A DNA stretch of 64,000 bases from Bacteroidales bacterium (GCA_017473705.1 JAFUJQ010000010.1:1-64000), one strand, 5' to 3'; counted from the stretch's first letter, positions 1 through 9,091 are shown. Notes: a model not told the origin generated them from the sequence alone. Made by a program: numbers and translations.

Positions 1-1
1 C

Positions 2-382
2 GGCGATGCGGCTCCGTCCGAGGAAGTGCTCAAGGCAAAGTGGCCTGAACTTGCAAAGGAATATGCGTCCAAGCCTCGTATGGCAAGCATGCTTGCTACC
101 ACGACATTGAAGATAGCAGGTGATGACACTCAGCGAGTGGTTACATTCATGGTGGATAATGATGCTCAGAAAGTGTGGGTGGAGAGCAAGCTTCTTCACG
201 ACCTTGAGGGAAGGTTCCAGAGGATAGTAGGCTCGTCAAAGGTGCTGCTGCGTGTGGATGTGACTCCCGCAGAGGAAGTGAAGCCTGTGGCATATATGCC
301 TGAAGACAAGGCGAAGGAACTTATGGCAGAGAATGCTGAGGTCAAGAATCTGGTGAAGGACCTCGGACTTGATGTAAAATAG
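2..382 (+). CDS. dnaX: DNA polymerase III subunit gamma/tau, C-terminal fragment (5' end outside window)
   Basis: The frame is open to the left window edge, so this is the last 126 or so residues of a longer protein; the GTG at 26 is not a real start. The fragment has no ATPase motifs. Its pattern (a short WPELAKEY helix, alternating beta segments, a block reading AQKVWVESKLLHDLEG, and a tail ending VKNLVKDLGLDVK) resembles the C-terminal domain found after the AAA+ core of Bacteroidetes DnaX, which binds other replisome subunits. That match is from memory of the family. The gene ends 7 bp before lptB on the same strand, so the two may be cotranscribed. A different protein with a similar tail cannot be excluded without the upstream part. 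Confidence 0.5.
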   Translation, partial: GDAAPSEEVLKAKWPELAKEYASKPRMASMLATTTLKIAGDDTQRVVTFMVDNDAQKVWVESKLLHDLEGRFQRIVGSSKVLLRVDVTPAEEVKPVAYMPEDKAKELMAENAEVKNLVKDLGLDVK

Positions 383-389
383 GACTGAT

Positions 390-1208
390 ATGAAACTTAG
401 ATGTGAGAATCTGGTCAAGAAGTATGGACCAAGAACAGTGGTGAAGGGTGTCTCGATGGAAGTCGAGCAGGGTGAGATCGTGGGCTTCCTCGGACCGAAC
501 GGTGCGGGAAAGACAACCAGCTTCTATATGATCACGGGACTGATTGTGCCGAATGCCGGCAAGATATTTCTGGATGACGAAGAAATAACCAAGCTTCCGA
601 TGTTCAAGCGCTCGCAGAAGGGTGTGGGATATCTCGCACAGGAGGCGTCGGTATTCCGTCATATGACAGTGGAAGACAACATCATGTCGGTCATGGAGAT
701 GTCCAAGCAGTTCACCAAGGAGGAAAGGAAACAGCGTCTGGAAGACCTTCTTGACGAGTTCAACCTCCACAAGGTGCGCAAGAGCAAAGGTATACAGCTC
801 TCCGGTGGCGAGCGCCGCCGCTGCGAGATCGCCCGCGCGCTGGCCATAGACCCTAAGTTCATCCTCCTGGACGAGCCGTTCGCCGGTGTTGACCCTATTG
901 CGGTTGAGGATATCCAGTACATCATCGCCAAGCTCAAATACAAGAATATCGGAGTCATCATCACAGACCACAATGTTGGCGAGACTCTTGCGATCATAGA
1001 CCGCGCATATCTGCTCTACGAGGGATCCATCCTCCAGAGCGGCACTCCGGAAGCCCTCGCGGCAGACGACGAAGTGCGTACCAAGTACCTTGGTTCGAAC
1101 TTCGTCCTCAAGCGCTCCGATGCCTTCCTCCGCGCCGAGGCCGGTGGTCCTCAGCGAATCAACACCCAGGCCGAGCATGATGCTGCGACCCAGATCAAGA
1201 TCGATTGA
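390..1208 (+). CDS. lptB: LPS export ABC transporter ATP-binding protein LptB
   Basis: Cytoplasmic ATPase that powers LptF/LptG extraction of lipopolysaccharide from the inner membrane. Walker A GPNGAGKTT is at residues 35-43, the Q-loop region YLAQEASVFR near 83, the signature LSGGERRRCEIARAL near 137, Walker B FILLDEP near 160 and the switch histidine in ITDHNVGE near 195. The signature form with a run of arginines is typical of LptB. At 272 residues it is about 30 longer than the usual 240; the extra is a polar C-terminal tail. The ATG at 390 follows the dnaX-like gene closely. The likely membrane partners are far away in this window (45145-46236 and the N-terminal half of 49748-52207). 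Confidence 0.93.
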   Translation: MKLRCENLVKKYGPRTVVKGVSMEVEQGEIVGFLGPNGAGKTTSFYMITGLIVPNAGKIFLDDEEITKLPMFKRSQKGVGYLAQEASVFRHMTVEDNIMSVMEMSKQFTKEERKQRLEDLLDEFNLHKVRKSKGIQLSGGERRRCEIARALAIDPKFILLDEPFAGVDPIAVEDIQYIIAKLKYKNIGVIITDHNVGETLAIIDRAYLLYEGSILQSGTPEALAADDEVRTKYLGSNFVLKRSDAFLRAEAGGPQRINTQAEHDAATQIKID

Positions 1209-1559
1209 TTACTGTTTAGGGACAACAGCGTAGAAAACGAGGTCGGACTCTGCTGAAGACGGGTTCGAGAGGCTGTGCGTATGTCCTTTAGGACAGTACA
1301 GGCAGTCGCTCGCATGTACATCCTGTGTATTCTCTGTTCCGTCCGGAGCCGACTCGTATATCTTGCCGTTTCCGCAGATTATGAATATGACCTCGCAGCT
1401 GTCGTCGTGAGTGTGTACTCCGATTGATGCCCCTGGCACAAGGCGGCCCTTGAATATGCGGTTTGTGCCGTCGAAGAACATGTTTGCGGCAAGTTCCTTC
1501 TCTCCGCCTTTGAATTCGGGCAGGTGTGAAAGTTCTATTTCTTCGAATTTCAGAATCAT
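1209..1559 (-). CDS. Small cupin-domain protein
   Basis: A 116-residue single-domain cupin. The first cupin motif is visible as GVHTHDDSCEVIFIICGNG (two histidines and a glutamate as metal ligands), and the second as DCLYCPKGHTHSLSNPS (histidines in KGHTHS). Such stand-alone cupins bind a metal and have varied roles (sugar isomerases, dioxygenases, sensors), so no substrate can be assigned. Its stop codon abuts that of lptB in convergent orientation with no gap, and it starts divergently from the aminotransferase at 1669 across a 109-bp region with candidate promoters in both directions. Confidence 0.75.
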   Translation of the reverse strand: MILKFEEIELSHLPEFKGGEKELAANMFFDGTNRIFKGRLVPGASIGVHTHDDSCEVIFIICGNGKIYESAPDGTENTQDVHASDCLYCPKGHTHSLSNPSSAESDLVFYAVVPKQ

Positions 1560-1603
1560 AATATTTGTTTCATTTTAATTACAGATTGTTAACAAACGGT
1601 CTG

Positions 1604-1611
1604 CAAATGTA
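1604..1611 (-). promoter_or_regulatory. Candidate -7 box for the cupin gene
   Basis: On the minus strand the sequence is TACATTTG, matching the Bacteroidetes -7 consensus TAnnTTTG, 45 bp upstream of the cupin ATG. No clear -33 TTTG is seen at the right distance. Confidence 0.35.
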
Positions 1612-1632
1612 GCAATTCTGCAGGATTTTTGT

Positions 1633-1640
1633 TATATTTG
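1633..1640 (+). promoter_or_regulatory. Candidate -7 box for the aminotransferase/CoA-transferase operon
   Basis: TATATTTG fits TAnnTTTG and lies 28 bp before the ATG at 1669. It is divergent from the cupin promoter candidate 20 bp away, so a shared regulator could act on both. Confidence 0.4.
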
Positions 1641-1668
1641 GTGCGGTATCTCCCCGCCACCATGCATT

Positions 1669-2997
1669 ATGACGCTACCTGTTGACAGACAAGTCTATGA
1701 CTCCTTGCTGGAGCAGATGGACATCCTGGACATTACTTGTGCAACCATAAGACAGTCCGGGGCTATAGCCAAGGCTCTCGAGAGCCAGTGCGGAATAGAG
1801 TTTCTTCATCTAGAGATGGGCATACCGGGCCTTCCGCCGATGCGTGTGGGAATCGAGGCGGAAAAGGAGGCACTCGATGCCGGAGTCGCATCGGAATACC
1901 CTAACATGTACGGAATACCTAAACTGAAAACCAATGCGTCAAGGTTCTTGAAGGCATATCTTGATATCGACGTGTCTCCCCTGGGATGTATCCCTACAGT
2001 CGGTTCCATGCAGGGAAGTTTCTCTACTTTCCTGCTATGTTCACATCTTGTGGAGGGGCGTGATACCATACTTTTCATAGATCCCGGATTCCCTGTCCAG
2101 CGTACGCAGACCCGCATTCTTGGCATACCAAGCGACTCATTCGATATCTATGACTTCCGCGGTGAAAAGCTGGGGCCCGAGCTTGAGAGGCATCTTGCGA
2201 CAGGAAGGATTGCAGCCATCATATATTCAAGCCCGAACAATCCGGCATGGTTCAACCTTACCGAAGACGAATTGAAGACGATAGGAGAACTGGCCACAAA
2301 GTATGATGCGATAGTCATCGAAGATCTTGCATACATGTGCATGGACTTCCGCAAGCCTCTTGGCAAGCCATATGAGCCGCCGTTCCAGCCGACGATAGCA
2401 AAGTATACAGACAATTATATAATAATGATGTCCGGATCCAAGATGTTCAGCTATGCCGGACAACGTATAGCGATCATTGCGATATCTGATGCTCTGTATC
2501 ACAGAGAGTATCCTCTCCTGAAAGTATGGTACAAGATGTCCCGTCTTGGTGATGCATATGTGTTTGCAGTGCTGTATGCCGTGTCCTCCGGCGCCACGCA
2601 TTCGGCGCAGTATGCGCTGGCCGAAATGCTCCGCGCTGCGGCGGACGGCGAGCTGGACTTCGTGACATCAGCTGCGGAATATGCCCGCAGGGCCAGGATC
2701 AGCAAGAAGATGTTTCTGGACAATGGGTTCCATATAGTATATGCTATGGATGGCGACGAGCCTGTGAGTGACGGTTTCTTCTATACAGTCGGATATGGCG
2801 ATATGTCCAGCGGTGAGCTGATGGGAGAGATGATACGCTATGGAATGGCTACCATCGCTCTGTCGACAACGGGCAGTCATCAGAACGGAGTGCGCATATG
2901 CGTATCCCAACTGAACCGACCTGAACAGTTCGACCTCCTCGAAGAGCGCCTTCGCCTCTTCGCCTCCGACCATCCATGCTCAATCTCCCATCCGTAA
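1669..2997 (+). CDS. PLP-dependent aminotransferase, class I/II fold
   Basis: A 442-residue fold-type I aminotransferase. The Schiff-base lysine is K258 in SGSKMFSYAGQRIA; the cofactor-binding aspartate region is YDAIVIEDLAY near 215, preceded by the SSPNNPAW loop; the C-terminal substrate arginine is probably in GVRICVSQLNRPEQ. Substrate cannot be read from sequence. It is followed 53 bp later by a CoA-transferase on the same strand, suggesting a route in which an amino acid is deaminated and the product is activated with CoA, as in amino-acid fermentation. The start at 1669 is placed just behind a TAnnTTTG box. Confidence 0.85.
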   Translation: MTLPVDRQVYDSLLEQMDILDITCATIRQSGAIAKALESQCGIEFLHLEMGIPGLPPMRVGIEAEKEALDAGVASEYPNMYGIPKLKTNASRFLKAYLDIDVSPLGCIPTVGSMQGSFSTFLLCSHLVEGRDTILFIDPGFPVQRTQTRILGIPSDSFDIYDFRGEKLGPELERHLATGRIAAIIYSSPNNPAWFNLTEDELKTIGELATKYDAIVIEDLAYMCMDFRKPLGKPYEPPFQPTIAKYTDNYIIMMSGSKMFSYAGQRIAIIAISDALYHREYPLLKVWYKMSRLGDAYVFAVLYAVSSGATHSAQYALAEMLRAAADGELDFVTSAAEYARRARISKKMFLDNGFHIVYAMDGDEPVSDGFFYTVGYGDMSSGELMGEMIRYGMATIALSTTGSHQNGVRICVSQLNRPEQFDLLEERLRLFASDHPCSISHP

Positions 2998-3050
2998 ATC
3001 TGCCACTTTTACGGACGAGAACCGATAACTATAAAGATAACGAACGAAAT

Positions 3051-4343
3051 ATGAAAATCGTAACCGCATCGCAGGCCGTGCAACTCATAGAGTCCGGTGA
3101 CAACATATATATACAGGGCAGCACATCCATACCGGAGGTGCTGTCGCAGGCGCTGGCAGACAGAGGCAATGAACTGAAAGATGTCACTGTCTATGCTGCA
3201 TTTGCTGTCGGACGCTGTGAGGCCCCGTATTGCAAGCCGGAGTACAAGGATGCCTTTCATGTCAAGAGCCTTTTTGTCGCTAATAACATAAGGCGTTGGC
3301 TTGCAGATGGATATGGGACTACAATCCCAGCATTTCTTGGGGAGATTCCTGGCCTTTTCAGAGATGGAACGCTGCCGCTTGACGCTGTGTTTCTCAATGT
3401 TTCGCCGCCAAATGAAGATGGCTACTGCTCTTTCGGTGTGTCTGCTGACCTGGCCGTCTCAGCCACTGAGTGCGCACGCAAGGTCATAGTCCAGATAAAC
3501 AAAGCCATGCCTTTCTCATATGGCGATGCATTGATTCATGTCTCAAAGATAGATGCAGCAGTTGAGGTGGATGACCCTCTGGTCGAGGTCCCTACGGCGG
3601 TCCCGACAGAAATTGACATGGCCATAGGACGGCATATCGCTGAGATGATTCCGGATGGAGCGACTCTGCAGATCGGCGTCGGAGGCATTCCCAATGCCGT
3701 TTTAGCTGCACTGAAGGACCACCGGCATCTCGGTCTGCATACTGAGGCGATGACGGACGGAGTCCTTCCGCTTCTGGAGAGCGGTGTGATAGACAATTCA
3801 CGCAAGAAGGTATGCCCGGGAATATCTGTGGCTTCGCTGGCCCTTGGCTCACGCAGATTGTATGACTATATGGACTACCGTCGGGATCTGGTGCTGAAGG
3901 ATGTGGCCTGGACTAACGACCCGTTCAGGATTGCTCAGAATCCGAAGGTCATGGCCATAAACTCTGCCATAGAAGTCGACCTCACAGGGCAGGTGTGCGC
4001 TGACTCGGTCGGCACCCGCATAATTTCCGGAGTCGGCGGTCAACACGATTTCATGTATGGCGGTTCGCTCTCAGAAGGAGGCAGGACATTCATAGCCATA
4101 CCGTCCATGACAGAAAAAGGCGTCTCCAAGATAAAGCCTGTGCTCACAGAAGGAGCAGGTGTGGTCACGACCCGTCATATGATTCAGAACATAGTCACAG
4201 AATACGGCGTTGCCCAGCTCAGAGGCAAAAGCCTCGCCGAGCGTGCCCGCGCGCTCATAGCCATCGCGCACCCTTCGGTCCGCGATGCCCTCGACCGCGC
4301 CGCTGCCGCCCGCCTCGGCCACTCCTACCTCCGCTTGAAATAA
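3051..4343 (+). CDS. Acetyl-CoA hydrolase/transferase family (4-hydroxybutyrate CoA-transferase-like)
   Basis: A 430-residue CoA-transferase of the AbfT/Cat family, which moves CoA between acyl groups through a glutamyl-CoA thioester. The glycine-rich loop GVGGIPNAVLAALK is near residue 215, and the catalytic glutamate is E232 in LHTEAMTDG. The N-terminal half carries the NVSPPNEDGYCSFG motif typical of this family. I chose the ATG at 3051 because the protein then begins MKIVTASQAV as homologues do; an in-frame start at 2976 would run into the aminotransferase end. Length is normal for AbfT. The acyl substrate (4-hydroxybutyrate, butyrate, acetate or an amino-acid-derived acid) is not determined. 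It ends immediately before a palindromic repeat copy. Confidence 0.85.
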   Translation: MKIVTASQAVQLIESGDNIYIQGSTSIPEVLSQALADRGNELKDVTVYAAFAVGRCEAPYCKPEYKDAFHVKSLFVANNIRRWLADGYGTTIPAFLGEIPGLFRDGTLPLDAVFLNVSPPNEDGYCSFGVSADLAVSATECARKVIVQINKAMPFSYGDALIHVSKIDAAVEVDDPLVEVPTAVPTEIDMAIGRHIAEMIPDGATLQIGVGGIPNAVLAALKDHRHLGLHTEAMTDGVLPLLESGVIDNSRKKVCPGISVASLALGSRRLYDYMDYRRDLVLKDVAWTNDPFRIAQNPKVMAINSAIEVDLTGQVCADSVGTRIISGVGGQHDFMYGGSLSEGGRTFIAIPSMTEKGVSKIKPVLTEGAGVVTTRHMIQNIVTEYGVAQLRGKSLAERARALIAIAHPSVRDALDRAAAARLGHSYLRLK

Positions 4344-4344
4344 C

Positions 4345-4451
4345 CCTGCCGCTTAATGTATTGTGTATCAGCTATTTATATAAACCTCGTGCTCCCCAAA
4401 GTCGGCACGAGGTTTGCGTAATGTGTTGATGACCAGTGCTTTGGGCGCCAG
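4345..4451 (+). repeat. Palindromic repeat, copy A (RAYT-associated family)
   Basis: About 107 bp starting just after the CoA-transferase stop. Outer arms are CCTGCCGC (4345-4352) and GGCGCCAG (4444-4451), the left one with a mismatch to the family form CCTGGCGC. The central hairpin has 11-bp perfect arms, AAACCTCGTGC at 4382-4392 and GCACGAGGTTT at 4405-4415, followed by the family tag GCGTAATGTGTTGAT. Other copies are at 8984, 10167, 36077 and 42433. Confidence 0.85.
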
Positions 4452-4486
4452 CGAGAAAAAGTATCCAACAAACGGAAAAATTTTTG

Positions 4487-4494
4487 TAAATTTG
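4487..4494 (+). promoter_or_regulatory. Candidate -7 box for uvrA
   Basis: TAAATTTG, 27 bp before the uvrA ATG, matches TAnnTTTG. No well-spaced -33 element is evident; the box lies just beyond repeat copy A. Confidence 0.35.
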
Positions 4495-4520
4495 TAATTC
4501 TGCTTAAATGAATCCGGAAG

Positions 4521-7274
4521 ATGGAGAAGAAGAATGACTATATAGAGATAGTAAAGGCGCGTGCGCATAACCTCAAGGATGCCACCCTTTCGATACCGAG
4601 GGGGCAGTTTGTCGTGGTTACGGGCCTGAGCGGCAGCGGAAAGTCTTCGCTGGCGTTCGACACCATATATGCCGAGGGGCAGAGGAGGTATATGGATACG
4701 CTTTCCACATATGCCAAGCATTTCATGGGCATATTGGAAAAGCCTGAGGTGGAGTCCATCACAGGCCTCAGCCCTATCATCGCCATAGAGCAGAAGACGA
4801 CCGGAAACAACCCTCGCTCGACCGTGGGTACCATCACTGAGATATATGACTTCCTGAGACTTCTTTATGCGCGTGCATCGACAGCGTATTCTCCAGAGAC
4901 CGGCAAGCCGATGGTCAGATATACAGACGAGCAGATCGTGTCGCTCATAATGGAGAACTATGCCGGACGCAAATGCTACTTGCTTGCTCCTGTAGTGAAG
5001 GGCCGCAAGGGCCATTACAAGGAGCTCCTCGAGCAGATGCGCAAGAGAGGATATACGCAGATACGCATCGACGGAGAATTATGCGAACTCAACGAAGTGA
5101 CTGCTCTGGACCGTTATAAGGCACATTTCATTGAACTGGTGATAGACAAGCTCAAACCATCGGAGAAGGATGAGAAGCGCATCAAGAGTTCGGTGATGTC
5201 TGCCTTGAACTTCGGCAAGGGATCCCTTGCCATAATGGATATGGAGACCGGTGAGGTCAATCATTATTCCAAGCATCTGGTGTGCCCGGACACGGGAATT
5301 TCACTCGCAGAGCCGGCTCCGCACTCTTTCTCATTCAACTCGCCTCAGGGATACTGCCACCATTGCAAGGGACTGGGAATCATAGTGGATGTGAACATGG
5401 ACACCATAATTCCTGACCGTACCAAGTCGATTGCCGACGGTGCCATTATTCCGCTTGGAAAGGTTCGCGAGACCAAGAAGTTCGATGTCATAAGGTCAAT
5501 TGCCCGTAAATATAATTTCTCATTATACGATCCGATAGAGGAGTTGCCGGACGATGTCATTTCCCTGATAGTCTTCGGTTCTGACGAACTCTTCCGTGTC
5601 GGAGAAGGAACATCTTCGGAGATGGTTTCCTTCTCTGGCATCGTCAGCGACATACAGGACAAGGTCGTATGCCCGGTATGTGGAGGAACAAGGCTCAATA
5701 AGGAAACGACATACTTCAAGATAGATGGAAAAACCATCTCGGAAGTGGCTGCAATGGAGATCTCGCAGCTTGCAGAATGGTTCAATTCTCTGGATGAAAA
5801 GCTTGCCAAACGCGAAAGCCTCATAGCAAGAGACATACTCAAGGAACTGAAAGACAGGACTGCATTCCTGCTCGATGTCGGCCTGGACTATCTTTCGCTC
5901 GACCGTGCGACTTCGTCGCTCTCCGGCGGCGAAAGCCAGCGCATCAGGCTCGCGACCCAGATAGGCTCGAAACTGGTAAACGTCCTGTACATCCTCGACG
6001 AACCGTCGATAGGCCTGCATCAGCGCGACAACCGCAAGCTGATCGCCTCGTTGAAGAAGCTTCGTGACGAGGGCAACTCGGTGATGGTCGTGGAGCATGA
6101 TGCCGAGACCATGATGTCTGCAGACTGGCTCGTAGACGTTGGTCCCGGAGCCGGTGAAAACGGTGGTGAGATATGCTACTGCGGTCCCGTTTCGGATATA
6201 GACAAGGGAGCATCGCTCACATTGGACTACCTCTGTGGCAGGAAAAGCATAGAGGTGCCGGTTCAGCGCAGGAAGGGCAACGGCCTGACTCTCGGCATTC
6301 GTGGAGCATGCGGCAACAACCTTAAGAATGTGGACGTGGACTTTCCACTCGGAATGCTTATCGGAGTGGCGGGAGTCAGCGGCAGCGGAAAGTCATCGCT
6401 CATAAACGAGACACTCATGCCTGTCCTGAAGAACAGGTTCTACAATGCCAAGATGCAGCCGCTCCCGCATGGCGAGCTTGTGGGCGTGGAAAACATAGAC
6501 AAGCTCATCGAGATCGACCAAAGCCCGATAGGCCGTACGCCGCGAAGCAATCCTGCGACCTTTACGGGCGTGTTCAATGACATCCGCACCCTCTTTGAGG
6601 CGACTCCGGACGCCAAGGTCCGCGGCTTCAAGGCCGGAAGGTTTTCGTTCAACGTGGCCGGAGGCCGTTGTGAGGAGTGCAAGGGAGCAGGCATCAAGGT
6701 CATTGAGATGAATTTCCTGCCGTCTGTGAATGTGGTGTGCGGCGAGTGTCGCGGCAAGCGTTACAAGAACGATACGCTTGCGGTGAAATATAAGGGAAAG
6801 AGCATAAATGACGTGCTTGAAATGCCTATAAGTGAGGCCTATGAGTTCTTTGCAAACATCCCGTCGATCGCCCAGAAACTGAAGGCTCTGGTGGATGTCG
6901 GTCTGGGATATGTGCAGCTCGGACAGTCTGCGGTGACGCTTTCCGGAGGAGAGAGCCAGCGCATGAAACTGGCGGCTGAGCTTGCCCGAAAAGGCACGGG
7001 AAATACATTATATATATTGGACGAACCGACCACAGGCCTGCATTTCGAGGACATCAAGGTCCTGCTGGATGTGATGCAGCAGCTGGTGGAGCAGGGCAAT
7101 ACAGTCATTGTCATAGAACACAATCTGGATGTGCTCAAGTCGGTAGATTACATCTTCGACATGGGCCCGGAGGGAGGAAAGGCAGGAGGAATGATAGTTG
7201 CTGAAGGCACCCCTGAGCAGCTGGCTGAGAATCCCGATTCGGTGACAGGACCGTTCTTGAAGGAAGTTTTATAA
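4521..7274 (+). CDS. uvrA: Excinuclease ABC subunit UvrA
   Basis: DNA-damage recognition ATPase of nucleotide excision repair; it loads UvrB on lesions. Both nucleotide-binding halves are present: Walker A GLSGSGKSSLAFDTIYAEGQ near residue 35 and GVSGSGKSSLINETL near 620, with signatures LSGGESQRIRLATQIGS and LSGGESQRMKLAAELAR, and DEPSIGLHQRD / DEPTTGLHFED loops. The C-terminal zinc module is intact (CEEC...CGEC). The first zinc module has CPDTG where E. coli has CPIC, then CHHC, so one half lacks a cysteine. I recall similar forms in other Bacteroidetes, so this may be lineage-typical. At 917 residues it is slightly shorter than usual. The next gene begins 9 bp downstream. Confidence 0.95.
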   Translation: MEKKNDYIEIVKARAHNLKDATLSIPRGQFVVVTGLSGSGKSSLAFDTIYAEGQRRYMDTLSTYAKHFMGILEKPEVESITGLSPIIAIEQKTTGNNPRSTVGTITEIYDFLRLLYARASTAYSPETGKPMVRYTDEQIVSLIMENYAGRKCYLLAPVVKGRKGHYKELLEQMRKRGYTQIRIDGELCELNEVTALDRYKAHFIELVIDKLKPSEKDEKRIKSSVMSALNFGKGSLAIMDMETGEVNHYSKHLVCPDTGISLAEPAPHSFSFNSPQGYCHHCKGLGIIVDVNMDTIIPDRTKSIADGAIIPLGKVRETKKFDVIRSIARKYNFSLYDPIEELPDDVISLIVFGSDELFRVGEGTSSEMVSFSGIVSDIQDKVVCPVCGGTRLNKETTYFKIDGKTISEVAAMEISQLAEWFNSLDEKLAKRESLIARDILKELKDRTAFLLDVGLDYLSLDRATSSLSGGESQRIRLATQIGSKLVNVLYILDEPSIGLHQRDNRKLIASLKKLRDEGNSVMVVEHDAETMMSADWLVDVGPGAGENGGEICYCGPVSDIDKGASLTLDYLCGRKSIEVPVQRRKGNGLTLGIRGACGNNLKNVDVDFPLGMLIGVAGVSGSGKSSLINETLMPVLKNRFYNAKMQPLPHGELVGVENIDKLIEIDQSPIGRTPRSNPATFTGVFNDIRTLFEATPDAKVRGFKAGRFSFNVAGGRCEECKGAGIKVIEMNFLPSVNVVCGECRGKRYKNDTLAVKYKGKSINDVLEMPISEAYEFFANIPSIAQKLKALVDVGLGYVQLGQSAVTLSGGESQRMKLAAELARKGTGNTLYILDEPTTGLHFEDIKVLLDVMQQLVEQGNTVIVIEHNLDVLKSVDYIFDMGPEGGKAGGMIVAEGTPEQLAENPDSVTGPFLKEVL

Positions 7275-7283
7275 TCATTTGCT

Positions 7284-8978
7284 ATGGAAGACATCAGAAT
7301 ATATTGCGAGAACATCAAGGCGTATGAAAAAGTGGCCATGGGCACAACCCTTTCGCAGCTTTGCGCCTCGCTGGGACTCGGCGGCGAAGCACCGGTGCTC
7401 GCGGCCCTTGTGGATAACAAACTCAAGTCCCTGGACTATAAGATAATAAACCCTCATAATGTCACCTTCATAGGATATGACCATCCGGACGGAAGACGTA
7501 CATACATCCGTTCGCTCTGCTTCGTCCTTCAGAAGGTCATCCGCGAAATGTACCCGGAAAAGGTGCTCGTGATAGACTATTCGCTTCCGAGCGGACTATA
7601 CTGCGAGGTTCGAGAGATCCGTCCTATGGAGGACGGCCGTCCTTGCGTCTATTTCATTACCGACGAGGAGCTGGAGAAGGTCGAGGACAGGATGCGCGAG
7701 GTGATTGCCGCTGACATTCCGTTCGGCAAGACCATGCTGAGTCTTGAGGAATGCTGCAGGATATATGAACACAACAATCAGCCTGAAAAGGTCCGCTTAC
7801 TTAAGACCCTCGGAAGATTCAATTATAATGTATATACTTTGGGAGATCAGGTGGATACATTCTATGGTCCGCTCGTTCCGTCGACCGGCATGCTGAGCAC
7901 CTTCAACATAGCGGGATATAACAATGGCTTCTGCCTGCAGTATCCTATGGACGGCGACACGGACAAGGTGCTTCCTTTGAAGAGGCAGTCCAAGCTGGCT
8001 ACAGCTCTGAAGGAACATTCCGACTGGTGCTCGATAATGGGCATCAGGGGAGTCGGCAAACTCAATGACAGAGTGCTTTCGGGCAAGATCGTGGATCTGA
8101 TCAACCTTTCAGAGGCACTGCACGAACGCAAATATGCAGATATCGCTGACCAGATATATGCTCGTCGCGGCAGCGTGAAGATAGTCTTCATCGCCGGACC
8201 TTCAAGCAGCGGCAAGACGTCCACGTCCAAGAGGCTGGCACTGCAATGCCGCATCCTCGGGCTGAACCCGCGTGTAATAGAGCTGGACAACTACTTCGTA
8301 GACAGGGAGTTCACTCCTCGTGACGAGAATGGAGAATATGACTTCGAGGCGCTGGGTGCTCTGGATCTTGACCTTCTTGGTCGTCAGTTGAATGATCTGC
8401 TGGAAGGAAAAGAGGTCGAGCTGCCGCGCTTTGACTTCAAGGAAGGCCGCAAGCATTTCGAAGGCAACATGATGCAGCTGCATGAGAAGGACATCCTCAT
8501 CATGGAAGGAATCCATGCGCTGAATCCGGCAATGATTCCAGGAGTGGACTCATCAAAAGTCTTCAGAGTATACGCTTCCGCTCTCACATCATTGTCTATA
8601 GATGAAAATAACAATATCTCGACCTCAGACAACCGTATGCTCCGTCGCATGATCCGCGACAACCGCACCCGCGGCGTCATACCGGAGGACACAATCATGC
8701 GCTGGCAGAGCGTCCGCAGAGGCGAAAACCGCAACATCTTCCCGTTCCAGGAGAACGCCGACGCCATATTCAACTCTGCCCACATCTTCGAGCTTCCGGT
8801 CCTGAAATACTACGCAGAGCCGCTCCTGCGCCGCATTTCCCCTTCGTCTCCGGCATACACCGAGGCCTCCCGCATGCTCAAGTTCCTGGACTACATCGTA
8901 GCTCTTTCCCCAGCGGAGATAGCAGCAATCCCACCAACGTCCATCCTCCGCGAATTCATAGCAGGTCAGACACTATAA
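7284..8978 (+). CDS. Uridine kinase-family nucleoside kinase with N-terminal TGS-like region
   Basis: A 564-residue two-part protein. Residues 1-65 look like the TGS-type beta-grasp domain that precedes this family; residues 70-280 correspond to a threonyl-tRNA synthetase-like second region; the C-terminal half is a uridine kinase/phosphoribulokinase P-loop domain with Walker A GPSSSGKTSTSKRL from residue 305 and the acceptor-site pattern ELDNYFVDREFTPRDENGEY. Proteins of this layout are common in Bacteroidetes and Firmicutes and are annotated as nucleoside kinases; the physiological substrate is not settled. It ends 5 bp before repeat copy B. Confidence 0.8.
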   Translation: MEDIRIYCENIKAYEKVAMGTTLSQLCASLGLGGEAPVLAALVDNKLKSLDYKIINPHNVTFIGYDHPDGRRTYIRSLCFVLQKVIREMYPEKVLVIDYSLPSGLYCEVREIRPMEDGRPCVYFITDEELEKVEDRMREVIAADIPFGKTMLSLEECCRIYEHNNQPEKVRLLKTLGRFNYNVYTLGDQVDTFYGPLVPSTGMLSTFNIAGYNNGFCLQYPMDGDTDKVLPLKRQSKLATALKEHSDWCSIMGIRGVGKLNDRVLSGKIVDLINLSEALHERKYADIADQIYARRGSVKIVFIAGPSSSGKTSTSKRLALQCRILGLNPRVIELDNYFVDREFTPRDENGEYDFEALGALDLDLLGRQLNDLLEGKEVELPRFDFKEGRKHFEGNMMQLHEKDILIMEGIHALNPAMIPGVDSSKVFRVYASALTSLSIDENNNISTSDNRMLRRMIRDNRTRGVIPEDTIMRWQSVRRGENRNIFPFQENADAIFNSAHIFELPVLKYYAEPLLRRISPSSPAYTEASRMLKFLDYIVALSPAEIAAIPPTSILREFIAGQTL

Positions 8979-8983
8979 ACCGT

Positions 8984-9091
8984 CCTGGCCCTCATATAGC
9001 TGAAACTCAGCGACTTATATAAACCTCGTGCTCCCCAATGGCGGCACGAGGTTTGCGTAATCTGTTGATTGATAATCTTTTACTCGCCAGG
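8984..9091 (+). repeat. Palindromic repeat, copy B, overlapping the 3' end of the RAYT gene
   Basis: 108 bp. Outer arms are CCTGGCC (8984-8990) and CGCCAGG (9085-9091). The central hairpin is AAACCTCGTGC (9021-9031) with GCACGAGGTTT (9044-9054), 11 bp perfect, followed by GCGTAATCTGTTGATT. The right outer arm is read on the minus strand as CCTGGCGAGTAA, the last three codons (Pro-Gly-Glu) and stop of the transposase at 9080-10012. Confidence 0.87.

Noticed and set aside
342..1178. Long open frame on the minus strand opposite lptB
   Set aside because: It mirrors the lptB codons, has no recognisable domain, and lptB has all its ATPase motifs.
2976..3050. Extended N-terminus of the CoA-transferase overlapping the aminotransferase
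   Set aside because: The added 25 residues lack family similarity; the ATG at 3051 gives the standard start.
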